In this document: piece after piece, positions 1 through 6,848 of the stretch
Position numbering within the stretch: the first letter of the stretch is position 1
Layout of the letters: each line of letters starts with the position of its first letter
DNA from: Methanobacteriota archaeon
GTDB lineage: Archaea; Halobacteriota; Methanosarcinia; Methanosarcinales; Methanoperedenaceae
Reading direction: 5' to 3'
DNA: 7,151 bases
Assembly: GCA_018900975.1 (NCBI GenBank)
Contig: JAHIFK010000063.1
Span: 1-7,151, forward strand
Translations under genes and position numbers: made by a program
The notes under the pieces: model-generated
Databases searched by the model: none
What the model was told of the DNA's origin: nothing
Seen by the model: the letters and a program-made list of their open reading frames with translations, nothing else

Positions 1-396
1 GGAACGGCTGATATTCCGGTTTCAGAAGAGGCAAAGGAGATCGCTGTTGAGATGGGCTGCACGGTCAGTACCATATATGATGTAGGCGTTGCTGGTATAC
101 ACAGGCTTTTCCCTGAACTAGGTAAACTTGTATCAGAGGGCGTAGATGCAATTGTCGTAGCAGCAGGACGTGAGGGGACACTCCCAGCGATAGTTGCAGG
201 GCTTGTTGATGTGCCTGTTATTGGTGTCCCTGTCTCCACAGGTTACGGGGCAGGCGGCAAAGGCGAGGCTGCTCTTCTCTCAATGCTCCAGTCTTGCTCT
301 GTGCTGGCTGTTGTCAACATAGATGCAGGGTTTGTTGCCGGAGCATTTGCTGCAAGGATAGCGAACCTGGCTGCGAAGAATAGAAATGAAAAATAA
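1..396 (+). CDS. larB: LarB, nickel-pincer cofactor biosynthesis carboxylase/hydrolase (5'-truncated)
   Basis: The reading frame is open from base 1 to a TAA at 394-396 and gives the last 131 residues of a protein that is normally about 250 residues, so roughly the N-terminal half lies outside the window. LarB acts in the cytoplasm. It carboxylates the pyridinium ring of nicotinic acid adenine dinucleotide and hydrolyses the phosphoanhydride, releasing AMP and giving the mononucleotide that LarE and LarC turn into the nickel-pincer nucleotide of lactate racemase-type enzymes. What is visible is the PurE-like (AIR carboxylase) domain: [11 protein letters not shown] at the start, [38 protein letters not shown] and VVNIDAGF. 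The Cys encoded at 295-297 (QSCS) matches the catalytic Cys known for LarB. The Met at base 52 is internal, because LarB homology continues upstream of it. No larC or larE is visible. Identification is firm; the physiological substrate enzyme is unknown. Confidence 0.93.
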   Translation, partial: GTADIPVSEEAKEIAVEMGCTVSTIYDVGVAGIHRLFPELGKLVSEGVDAIVVAAGREGTLPAIVAGLVDVPVIGVPVSTGYGAGGKGEAALLSMLQSCSVLAVVNIDAGFVAGAFAARIANLAAKNRNEK

Positions 397-535
397 ATGA
401 AAGGATATTTCAAGATTGTATAAAGGAATACCTGTAATAGAACCCCTGAAAAACTATTTGAGAGCAACAAGGGTGTCCATATATACATTATCAGGTTCGA
501 CAAAAGTATATTGTCTTTTAGAGGGTTAAATTTTG
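397..535. other. Convergent intergenic gap between larB and the histidine kinase gene
   Basis: This 139-base stretch lies between two converging stop codons (TAA of larB and TAA of the kinase gene on the other strand). I see no credible gene in it. It is AT-rich and holds only short inverted repeats, such as GTAT/ATAC at 418-431 and GACAA/TTGTC at 499-515, plus modest T-runs on both strands. It probably serves for transcription termination from both sides. Confidence 0.6.
499..519 (+). terminator. Weak candidate terminator for larB
   Basis: GACAA (499-503) and TTGTC (511-515) can pair around a 7-base loop, and TTTT follows at 516-519. The stem is only 5 bp and AT-rich. Archaeal termination depends mainly on T-runs, so this is tentative. 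It lies in the right place, about 100 bases after the larB stop and just before the end of the converging gene. Confidence 0.25.
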
Positions 536-2449
536 TTATTCCATCTTTTTCGCTCTAATGGGAATTGCAAAGGTAAATGTGAACGTGCTCCCCTCGCCAT
601 ATTTGCTCTCTACTGTTATCATCCCGCCCTGCAACTCTGCCAGCTTTTTCGTGACCACAAGCCCCAGCCCCGTACTCCCGTATTTGCTGGCTATGCCAAG
701 ATTGAGCTGCTCAAACGCTGAAAAAAGTTTCCCCATGTCTTCTTCTCTTATACCAATTCCAGTATCTGCGACCGCGAACTTTGCCAGGTCACCCTGTTTT
801 TTCGTAATTATGGTAACAGTCCCGCCTTCCGGTTTACTGTACTTAACAGCATTTGATATCAGGTTGAACATTATCTGCTTGAACCGCTTTCCGTCAGCTT
901 CTATGAAGTCGAGGTCCGGGTCAAGTTCCTTTTTAATTTCTACATTGCGTTTCGTGGCGTTCTCTCCAAAAAGACTGATCGTCTCATCCAGTATCTCGGG
1001 CACAGATATCTTTTCGATGATCAGTTCTATTTTTCCTGTTTCTGTCTTGCCCAGATCAAGAATGTCATTGACGATGTCAAGCATACGTTTGCTGCTGGCC
1101 AGGATATTATCCACATACTGCTTCTGTTTTTCGTTCAATTTACCCGGGATTTCCTGTTTCAGGAGTTCAGAAAATCCTATCATGGCATTAAGTGGAGTGC
1201 CAAGGTCATGGCTCATCGCGGGAAGAAGTTCGGATTTCGCCTTAATAGCAACAGCAAGTCGCAGATTTTCATCCTCTATCTCTTCTGCCCGCTTGTGGTC
1301 TGTAATATCCCTGATGACGACTGAAAGACCGATAGTCCTGACCTCTGCATTATTTAGGGGAGATACCGTGAGGCTGACATCTATTTTACTGCCATCCTTC
1401 TTCTTATACACCGATTCAATGCCTGATATTCTGCTTCCTATCAGGATGCTGTGGATAAGCGTTTCGTTCTCTGCCTGCTTATCTGGAGGGACCAATAACC
1501 TGGAAATTTTCTGTCCTGAGGCCGCCTTTTCCGTCCACCCGAAGATATTCGAAGCAGCATGGTTCCAGGTCGTTATTCTTCCCTCAAGGTCAGTTGTTAT
1601 GATAGCATCGTTGGCATTATCCACAAGGTTCCTGTACCTATCCTCTGCTACCACGCGAAGGTTCTTCTCAGCCTTATTTATTGTTTCATAGGGCATTTCT
1701 ATGGATGACCTGTACACCGCAAGATATACGAAGTAAAAACTTGCAGCCTTAAGCAGGTTCCCTGCATAGTCCGAATATATATATGAAAAGTTGCTGAAAA
1801 TAAGGATGATAAGACCGTATATCAGGCATATAATAAAATTTTGCGGTCTTTCGCGAAATCGTTTTAGATAAATAAAAGCTGAATATGCAAGGATCATTGA
1901 TGAAATGATCACCAGATATAAGAAGCCGTTAGAAGGACTTCCGTCCGTATATATCAGCGAAGGTATTTCACGGTTAAAGACCAGACCGCCTGCCAGCAGT
2001 ATGAACGAGAAAAGGTTAACTTCAACTATGAGTATCGGTTTTTTCAGAAAATGAGGCAAAGTGCCGCTATAGACATAAGCGCTTATGAGGAACAGGATCG
2101 ATGTGACCATAAGCGCCATGCCCCAGAAAAAAGCAGACTTGTGAAGAGAATTTTGTGTTATTAGATCAGGCATGAAAGGGTGGGAGAGCATATGGTAAAA
2201 AGTCAGCACTCCGACGAGAAGGAATGATGCCCCTATGAAAAGGGAATGATTGTCCCTGCTTTTGCCATAGGCATACCATGTTATTACGAATATGGTAAAT
2301 GACATGACTAGAGGCAGAAGTTCAGTTGATACTTTAAAATAGTCCCCAACTTCAACAGGGAAATTCTTGAAATACTCAAGCGAATATCCGATCAGGAATA
2401 TCGGGACGGCTACAACCAGAAGTTTCCAGGCATGTTTTTTAAGATTCAT
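536..2449 (-). CDS. Membrane-bound MASE3-PAS sensor histidine kinase
   Basis: This 637-residue sensor kinase would sense through its membrane domain and/or PAS domain and autophosphorylate on His; its response regulator is not in the window. Residues 8-246 form about eight hydrophobic segments (roughly 8-26, 43-61, 69-90, 105-127, 138-158, 175-196, 203-224, 231-246), with the TFYHMLSHPFMP and HKSAFFWGMA motifs of a MASE3-type sensor. A PAS domain spans about 266-385 (RYRNLVDNANDAIITTD ... VVIRDITDHKRAEE). HisKA spans about 404-470, with H414 in SHDLGTPLNA. HATPase_c spans about 515-631, with N-box NLISNAVKYS, DTGIGI at 562-567, F-box LFSAFEQL and GSTGLGL at 591-597. No receiver or HAMP domain follows. 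The H-box is unusual: Gly417 stands where Arg is normal (SHELRTP). The ATG is 8 bases after the KaiC-like stop, with a weak AGGCGAT Shine-Dalgarno that begins at the last A of that stop codon, so translational coupling is likely. Function is sure; the signal is unknown. Confidence 0.95.
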   Translation of the reverse strand: MNLKKHAWKLLVVAVPIFLIGYSLEYFKNFPVEVGDYFKVSTELLPLVMSFTIFVITWYAYGKSRDNHSLFIGASFLLVGVLTFYHMLSHPFMPDLITQNSLHKSAFFWGMALMVTSILFLISAYVYSGTLPHFLKKPILIVEVNLFSFILLAGGLVFNREIPSLIYTDGSPSNGFLYLVIISSMILAYSAFIYLKRFRERPQNFIICLIYGLIILIFSNFSYIYSDYAGNLLKAASFYFVYLAVYRSSIEMPYETINKAEKNLRVVAEDRYRNLVDNANDAIITTDLEGRITTWNHAASNIFGWTEKAASGQKISRLLVPPDKQAENETLIHSILIGSRISGIESVYKKKDGSKIDVSLTVSPLNNAEVRTIGLSVVIRDITDHKRAEEIEDENLRLAVAIKAKSELLPAMSHDLGTPLNAMIGFSELLKQEIPGKLNEKQKQYVDNILASSKRMLDIVNDILDLGKTETGKIELIIEKISVPEILDETISLFGENATKRNVEIKKELDPDLDFIEADGKRFKQIMFNLISNAVKYSKPEGGTVTIITKKQGDLAKFAVADTGIGIREEDMGKLFSAFEQLNLGIASKYGSTGLGLVVTKKLAELQGGMITVESKYGEGSTFTFTFAIPIRAKKME

Positions 2450-2457
2450 ATATCGCC

Positions 2458-3324
2458 TTATTTCCGACCGAAAATACGCTTGACATTGGTCACCACATAT
2501 CCTTCGCTATTCGTTACCATTGTATCGAACCTGGTTATGAAATCACGGGCTATGTGGGGCATTACACCCCTGAATTTCTTCATATACATTGCCTGCTGCC
2601 TTGCGAACCCCTCCTCGAACCACTCAAACACAAGTGCGCCGTCAGCCACATCCATCATCTCTTCTTCTTTCATGCTTTCAAATATGCCTTTCCCGATAAG
2701 CAAAAATACAAGTCCGTCCCATTTCTTGGATTTGCGCTGCAGTTCTTCAAGGAAAGAGATCCTGTCGTTCCAGGTCATGTGCCTGTTGCACGAATGGAAC
2801 AGAGAGGTCAGGGAGTCGATTATCACGAGGTTGCCTGGCGCATTGGCATCCAGTGTAGAGACAAGTTGATTCATAATCTCCCGCTCCTCATCAACGCTTC
2901 TCAATGCGTTAATGCTCCCCCAGTCTTCTTTATTGCCGGGTGGGAATAATGAATTTGGCGAGAGGTCCCTGAAAAACATGTTCTCAGAAAGGGCAGATGC
3001 GAATTCAGTGGGGAATGTGTGTCCCAGTTCTGCCATCACGTCCTCTTTTGAGTGCATTAAAGAGATGTAACATATCTTCCCTGGAAATTTCAGGCTCTCG
3101 TCTTTCTGCAGGAGTATGTTTAGCTGGTCTCTTAGAGACTTTAGTTTATCAGGGTTTTTCTTTATCATGGAATGCATGACCGCACAGGTATATGCGAATT
3201 CTGTGCTTCCTGCGCCAACTTCCCCTATCAGGAGCACAAGTGAGCCTGATGGGAACCCTCCGCGGATTATGGTGTCAAGGGTGGGGATCGCTGTTGGTAT
3301 TCTGTTAAGTGTTATGTTTATCAC
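2458..3324 (-). CDS. KaiC/RAD55-like RecA-superfamily protein with degenerate Walker A
   Basis: This 288-residue single-domain protein is of the archaeal KaiC/GvpD/RAD55 type and is presumably cytoplasmic and membrane-peripheral. The N-terminus reads IPTAIPTLDTIIRGGFPSGS, the usual KaiC lead-in. The P-loop at 34-41 is GEVGAGST, with Ser40 where the invariant Lys of GxxGxGKT should be, so normal ATP hydrolysis is doubtful. Walker B is intact (NLVIIDSLTSLF, Asp170). The C-terminal part (about 205-288) keeps KaiC-like strands such as GLVFLLIGKGI and GALVFEWFEEGF. Family members include FlaH of the archaellum and regulators such as GvpD. Haloarchaea also carry 'HTR-like' KaiC relatives, which I recall as having altered P-loops; this one may belong with them. 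It follows the giant pilin-like gene by 45 bases and precedes the kinase by 8. The only conventional start is a GTG at 3324-3322 that lies inside a perfect Shine-Dalgarno; an ATA at 3315-3313 is an alternative. Fold sure, exact role unknown. Confidence 0.9.
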   Translation of the reverse strand: MINITLNRIPTAIPTLDTIIRGGFPSGSLVLLIGEVGAGSTEFAYTCAVMHSMIKKNPDKLKSLRDQLNILLQKDESLKFPGKICYISLMHSKEDVMAELGHTFPTEFASALSENMFFRDLSPNSLFPPGNKEDWGSINALRSVDEEREIMNQLVSTLDANAPGNLVIIDSLTSLFHSCNRHMTWNDRISFLEELQRKSKKWDGLVFLLIGKGIFESMKEEEMMDVADGALVFEWFEEGFARQQAMYMKKFRGVMPHIARDFITRFDTMVTNSEGYVVTNVKRIFGRK

Positions 3325-3326
3325 CT
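3320..3326 (-). promoter_or_regulatory. Strong Shine-Dalgarno (AGGTGAT) overlapping the annotated GTG start
   Basis: On the minus strand AGGTGAT at 3326-3320 is a full match to the archaeal 16S 3' end. It contains the GTG that is the only ATG/GTG/TTG codon between the upstream in-frame stop and the conserved IPTAIPTLD segment. Four bases later (AAAC) comes ATA at 3315-3313, which is where a start codon would be expected. Initiation at ATA would remove three residues and change nothing in the fold. Confidence 0.6.
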
Positions 3327-3369
3327 GCGTAAATTCTATTTTTTATCAATATTTTCATGAAAAGATGTT
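3325..3369 (-). other. Short spacer with a perfect 12-base palindrome
   Basis: Forty-five bases separate the stop of the large surface protein from the KaiC-like gene. They include the perfect palindrome TTTTCATGAAAA at 3352-3363, with an A-run on the transcribed sense (minus) strand after it instead of a T-run. That argues against a terminator, so read-through into the KaiC-like gene is likely. The palindrome could be a protein-binding site, a processing hairpin or chance in AT-rich DNA. Confidence 0.35.
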
Positions 3370-6300
3370 TCACCATGAGTACACCCTCTGGTAATCAAGA
3401 TACAGCTTTCCACCCGGACCTGCATTGCGGTTATCCTCGTACCTTACAAGCACATAATACCTTGGGAGATCGTTCACCGTATAGGGTCCAAAATTTCCAT
3501 CAGAGAGCAAATAATCCGCGGTCAGAGGCACTTCGACCAGGGTCATTGCACTCTTGTTAAGCGTCTCTTTATCATCCCATGAGAAGCTGGAACCGTTATA
3601 GAGCTGGAGAGTGAAATTATCACCTGTCGCATTGTACCTGAGTTCTAACTTCTGATTTGCAGCAGCCGGTATCCCTGAAGTGTTCGTTCTGACATCCAGA
3701 TGATACCCTCCCGGAATTCCGGGTGTATAGCCGTGGATGCGCTGGTAATCAATGGATATGTTGCCCTGTGAAGTTCCCATCGGTTTTTCATCTATGTACC
3801 TTACTTGCGGGTTTCCGCTGTTGTATTCGCTAGGGTTCAATGAAATGTTCCTGATAGCCCATGTGCCCACCGAAGCGTTCAGGCTGCTCCGGTTGTTCCA
3901 GTCAGTCCCGTCCCAGACATAGACCCCATAAGTATCGGCGGCATCGCGGCTGTAGTTTATCTCAAGATAATGGTTCGTGTCGTCAGGTACAGAGGCGGTG
4001 TCTGTATTGATGTTCAGGCTGTAAGTCGTGGAGCTGCTTGTAGTAACATTGACCTCAAAGGCATCTACATTTGCCATCGTGCTGGCAGGGCCAACTTTTG
4101 TAACATACAACCATAGAGTAAGGCTCTGGACATCAGGCCATGTCCATGTTCCAAGAGCCGATGTAATGTCAAGGATATATTTAGGATTTGGATAATTATA
4201 TATGACATTCCCGTTTTCAGTTTTAGCGATCGTATCCCCACCACTATTAAGAGTATAACCTACGGTGGCTATGTCGCCTCCAAAATTAGTAATACTATAG
4301 TAGTATTTTAATACAACTTTTGTTATCGTTCCGCTTCCTCCCGACGCAAAACTGCTCCCAGTTATTCTAGTTCTATCAACGGAATCCCAGATATTGTTGG
4401 GAGCCCCTATCACATTCGTATGACCAGTCGGACTTGATGTTGCATAATAACTTGTACTTCCCCCTCCCCCTCCTGTGCCAGCACCTTCAGTAAGGTTGGC
4501 AAAGGCACCCGTAACATTGCTCTGCATGTTTGCAAAGTTGGTCACCGTACCATTGGTCGCAGAGTAGCTGGTTACGTAGGTATAGTTATTCCTGTCCGAT
4601 GTTCCTGTCAACTGCGTCTCATTGAACAGGGCGGCAGCGCCGCCATCCGTTGCGCTCTGTGCATTGGGGAAATCTGTAACTGTGCCCTGTGACCCATATA
4701 TCTCATAATCTACAACATAGGTGAAAAGTGACTTTGTTGTGGCATTGTGGGTCACCCATGTACTATTTACATTGTTCGAGGTATCGACCGTTCGTATGCT
4801 TATGTTATGAGCGCTGTTTGGCATCAGGTATGTGGCATTGAAGGATTGGATTCCTTTTGCCACGGTGCCAATGCTCACATCATCGATCTTCACATCAACA
4901 TGGTCAAAGTCTGCATCTGCCGGGTCGATCCATGTCCACCTGATATACAGCGGCTCATAAGTAACATTAATCAGGTTTGTTACGCTGGCAGGCGGTGTGT
5001 CATCGTCAGTTCCTTCTGTAACGAACATATACTCGGTGCTGTTCACGGCTTCCTTGCCAGGACGGCTGCTGTTGACTATGAAATAGTATGCAGTATTGGG
5101 TGTAAGTCCTGTTAGAGAGGCTGAATGAGATGATCCGGTATCACATGCAGATGTATAAGGATAAATTCCGGGTGAAGTGCCGTACATCACGCAGCCAGAG
5201 GTGCTTATCGTGGTGCGTATCGCCTTTGAATTAAAAACATAGCCGCTTTTTGCCGTTACAATAATATTATTAATGGTATCCCATGTTATATTCGTGGTAT
5301 TCGAAGCTGTGTCCTTTACCTGGATGTTCGTGATACTTGTCCCATTGGCATTGGAAATATTCAGCGTGGTGTTGGCCATTCCACTAACAGTAGAAGGTGC
5401 TGCGGGAATAATAGAACCATCGCTCGTATCAAAATCAACGATCGTTCCATCGGGGACCGGATTTCCAAGGCTGTCTTTTAGCGTGGCAGTGACATTATAA
5501 TAATCAGCGCTGTAATAAGCAGGAACAAGCTCCATTACATACCCCTGTGATGATGCAGAATAAGCAAAAGTGGTTGTATACTCCGGTATGACCGCATCAA
5601 CATAATAGAAACCCGCTCCAGCCGTCATTAACGGAACGCTTGCTCTTCCATCAGCCCCCGAAACCGCAGAAAGCGAAAGTAGATCGCCATTCAGGTATGA
5701 ATTGCTCGGCCCTTTAGTCAGGTTTTCGTTGAAGCTTACCAGTACGTTCGGGACAGGATTATTATACTCGTCCTGAACCTCTACAACTATATCAGTAACT
5801 CCGTCAACCGGGAGTTTTGTTGTTGATGAAGATACCTTTACAAGTCTCCAAGCTGGTGAGAGGGGCGGCGCTGCCTTTTGCGAAGAGGAAATGTATGCTT
5901 CGCCCATTTTTATGATCAGGCTGGTGCTGACATTAGCAATTACGAGCCCGTTTAATGGATCTTTCTTTTTTACATCCGCACCTTCATTTTCAAGAGTATT
6001 CGCCCACCACTCAACATAATCCGGGTTGGTGTGGAGTATGATCCAGACGTTTTTGCCGATAACTGAATTTTTCTGCTGGGATGTTGGATATATATTAATA
6101 CTCTTTTTCTCAACCCCGCTTAAAGTCCCGTATTCCAGCGCCTTTACGCTTGGCAGGAAAATAGTGTTGTTAGCAAGTACCGTTTGCGAACTCGTGGTAT
6201 AGTTCGTGCCGCTTCGTCTTATCAGGCCGTTCTCGTAGATGAAATAGTTGTAGTTCCGGGCGCCTTGAAGCGCATATACCATCATACCCGTGCTGACGTT

Positions 6301-6681
6301 CTTGATGCTTGTATCATCTGTCATCCCCTCAGGGAAGACTTCGTTATACCTGAGCTCAACCCATGCGTCTTTCTTGACTTCAAGGGATGCATAAGCCTCT
6401 TCCCTCGGATTGTAAACCAGAACCTTTGGTGAATACTTAAAACCCATGATAAGAGGCGATGAAAGCGTGGTACCGCCCAGGATACCGTTTTCGATGTTCG
6501 ACTTGAGTACTTTGAAATCGTCCTGCATTATCTTTAGATGGCTAAGTTCCTCATCTGTATTCCATACCGGGACAAAGGTCATCTGTACAGTTGACAGTAT
6601 GGTAACGCCTATGGCAAGCATGAGAATAAACCCGAGTACGGGTGAAATACCTTCGTTATTTTTTAATAGACCTTTTTTCAT
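3370..6681 (-). CDS. Giant pilin-like surface protein with Ig-like, FN3 and repeated beta domains
   Basis: This 1103-residue exported protein starts MKKGLLKNNEG followed by ISPVLGFILMLAIGVTILSTVQ, an archaeal type IV pilin (class III) signal with likely cleavage after Gly11, then VPVWNTDEELSHLKIMQDD, as I recall from other large archaeal pilin-like proteins. Later domains: a non-repeat region to about 278; two Big_1/invasin-like Ig domains (280-367, with DEYNNPVPNVLVSF; 382-460, with DSLGNPVPDGTIVDF); an FN3-like domain (462-556, LTGLTPNTAYYF) with the only two cysteines (497, 513), possibly a disulfide; a second FN3-like domain (563-650, ITW-like core with TVDTSNNVNSTWV); a duplicated GTVT-x-F motif (655-733); a Gly5 linker (737-741); a beta domain (about 743-881); and two related C-terminal beta domains (887-986, 992-1103). 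N-X-S/T sequons are abundant, suggesting heavy glycosylation. There is no C-terminal anchor, so the N-terminal helix would tether or polymerise it. The start is fixed by an in-frame TGA at 6687-6685. Likely an adhesin or a filament-associated subunit. Confidence 0.9.
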   Translation of the reverse strand: MKKGLLKNNEGISPVLGFILMLAIGVTILSTVQMTFVPVWNTDEELSHLKIMQDDFKVLKSNIENGILGGTTLSSPLIMGFKYSPKVLVYNPREEAYASLEVKKDAWVELRYNEVFPEGMTDDTSIKNVSTGMMVYALQGARNYNYFIYENGLIRRSGTNYTTSSQTVLANNTIFLPSVKALEYGTLSGVEKKSINIYPTSQQKNSVIGKNVWIILHTNPDYVEWWANTLENEGADVKKKDPLNGLVIANVSTSLIIKMGEAYISSSQKAAPPLSPAWRLVKVSSSTTKLPVDGVTDIVVEVQDEYNNPVPNVLVSFNENLTKGPSNSYLNGDLLSLSAVSGADGRASVPLMTAGAGFYYVDAVIPEYTTTFAYSASSQGYVMELVPAYYSADYYNVTATLKDSLGNPVPDGTIVDFDTSDGSIIPAAPSTVSGMANTTLNISNANGTSITNIQVKDTASNTTNITWDTINNIIVTAKSGYVFNSKAIRTTISTSGCVMYGTSPGIYPYTSACDTGSSHSASLTGLTPNTAYYFIVNSSRPGKEAVNSTEYMFVTEGTDDDTPPASVTNLINVTYEPLYIRWTWIDPADADFDHVDVKIDDVSIGTVAKGIQSFNATYLMPNSAHNISIRTVDTSNNVNSTWVTHNATTKSLFTYVVDYEIYGSQGTVTDFPNAQSATDGGAAALFNETQLTGTSDRNNYTYVTSYSATNGTVTNFANMQSNVTGAFANLTEGAGTGGGGGSTSYYATSSPTGHTNVIGAPNNIWDSVDRTRITGSSFASGGSGTITKVVLKYYYSITNFGGDIATVGYTLNSGGDTIAKTENGNVIYNYPNPKYILDITSALGTWTWPDVQSLTLWLYVTKVGPASTMANVDAFEVNVTTSSSTTYSLNINTDTASVPDDTNHYLEINYSRDAADTYGVYVWDGTDWNNRSSLNASVGTWAIRNISLNPSEYNSGNPQVRYIDEKPMGTSQGNISIDYQRIHGYTPGIPGGYHLDVRTNTSGIPAAANQKLELRYNATGDNFTLQLYNGSSFSWDDKETLNKSAMTLVEVPLTADYLLSDGNFGPYTVNDLPRYYVLVRYEDNRNAGPGGKLYLDYQRVYSW
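3373..4023 (-). repeat. Tandem pair of C-terminal beta-sandwich repeats
   Basis: Residues 887-984 and 992-1103 of the surface protein are diverged copies of one another. Shared landmarks, in order, are N-T-(D/S)-x-(A/G)-(S/I)-P near the start, YLEINYSRDA versus KLELRYNATG, VYVWDGTDWN versus LQLYNGSSFSW, SSLNASVG versus ETLNKSAM, VRYIDE versus VRYEDN, and ISIDYQRIHGY versus LYLDYQRVYSW. Divergence is high, so the duplication is old. The pair ends exactly at the stop codon. Confidence 0.75.
4483..4719 (-). repeat. Duplicated short GTVT-x-F repeat unit in the surface protein
   Basis: Residues 655-690 and 701-733 share the pattern Y-V-x-x-Y ... GTVTDFPNAQSATDGGAAALFNE versus GTVTNFANMQSNVTG-AFANLTE, shown here with one gap. 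The two copies lie directly before the pentaglycine linker. They look like a stalk or spacer element; similar units occur in methanogen and ANME surface proteins (from memory, not searched). Confidence 0.65.
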
Positions 6682-6683
6682 AT

Positions 6684-6688
6684 ATCAC
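6684..6688 (-). promoter_or_regulatory. Partial Shine-Dalgarno (GTGAT) for the giant surface protein
   Basis: GTGAT lies two bases before the ATG at 6681 on the minus strand. It matches the 3' part of the archaeal GGAGGTGAT consensus. The spacing is tight and the match is short, so initiation may be moderate or nearly leaderless. Confidence 0.4.
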
Positions 6689-6710
6689 ATTATATAATAC
6701 TGATTGAAGT

Positions 6711-6720
6711 TATTTAAATA
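6711..6720 (-). promoter_or_regulatory. Candidate TATA box for the minus-strand operon
   Basis: TATTTAAATA is a close match to the archaeal TATA box and reads the same on both strands. With the usual spacing of about 25 bases the transcript would start near 6690, leaving a leader of about ten bases that still holds the GTGAT. A second option further upstream is TTTATTAATA (6764-6755 on the minus strand), which would give a leader of about 50 bases. Confidence 0.5.
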
Positions 6721-6779
6721 TTATTATTATTATCATAGTGAATGGTGTACCATATTAATAAATTTTCGCTACCGAGGAT

Positions 6780-6789
6780 TTTATAAATA
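6780..6789 (+). promoter_or_regulatory. Alternative upstream TATA box for the plus-strand pilin gene
   Basis: TTTATAAATA is the best consensus TATA element in the gap and is preceded by the purine-rich CGAGGA, as expected for a BRE-like element. Use of this site would give a start near 6810 and a leader of about 90 bases. It could also serve the minus strand, because the element is nearly symmetric. Confidence 0.4.
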
Positions 6790-6837
6790 TAAATAATTTT
6801 TAGTAAAAATGTCAAATTACGTTTACCTAACCAATAA

Positions 6838-6847
6838 CTATATATAT
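6838..6847 (+). promoter_or_regulatory. Proximal candidate TATA box for the plus-strand pilin gene
   Basis: CTATATATAT follows CCAATAA. The usual spacing would put the transcript start near 6867-6870, giving a leader of about 33 bases that includes the Shine-Dalgarno. The near-palindrome at 6849-6868 would then lie between the TATA box and the start site, a typical place for an archaeal repressor. Confidence 0.4.
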
Positions 6848-6848
6848 C

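Noticed and set aside
52..396. A complete 114-residue gene starting at the ATG at 52
   Set aside because: LarB homology ([11 protein letters not shown]) continues upstream in the same frame to the window edge, so this Met is internal.
243..503. An 86-residue minus-strand frame over the larB end and the gap
   Set aside because: Over half is antisense to the conserved LarB domain; the rest is low-complexity hydrophobic sequence with no support.
558..1691. A 377-residue open frame on the plus strand opposite the kinase gene
   Set aside because: It is antisense to a clearly coding gene, is Ser/Leu-rich with no recognisable domain or start signal, and is explained by the codon pattern of the kinase.
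2432..2949. Overlapping plus-strand frames opposite the KaiC-like gene
   Set aside because: They lie antisense to a conserved domain, overlap each other and show no family motifs.
4747..5115. A 122-residue plus-strand frame with several Cys residues
   Set aside because: It is antisense to the FN3 domains of the surface protein; the Cys residues arise from antisense reading of common codons such as GCA.
6719..6735. The TTA repeat run as a CRISPR or mobile-element trace
   Set aside because: It is a short simple-sequence run in AT-rich promoter DNA with no spacers, target duplication or terminal repeats.
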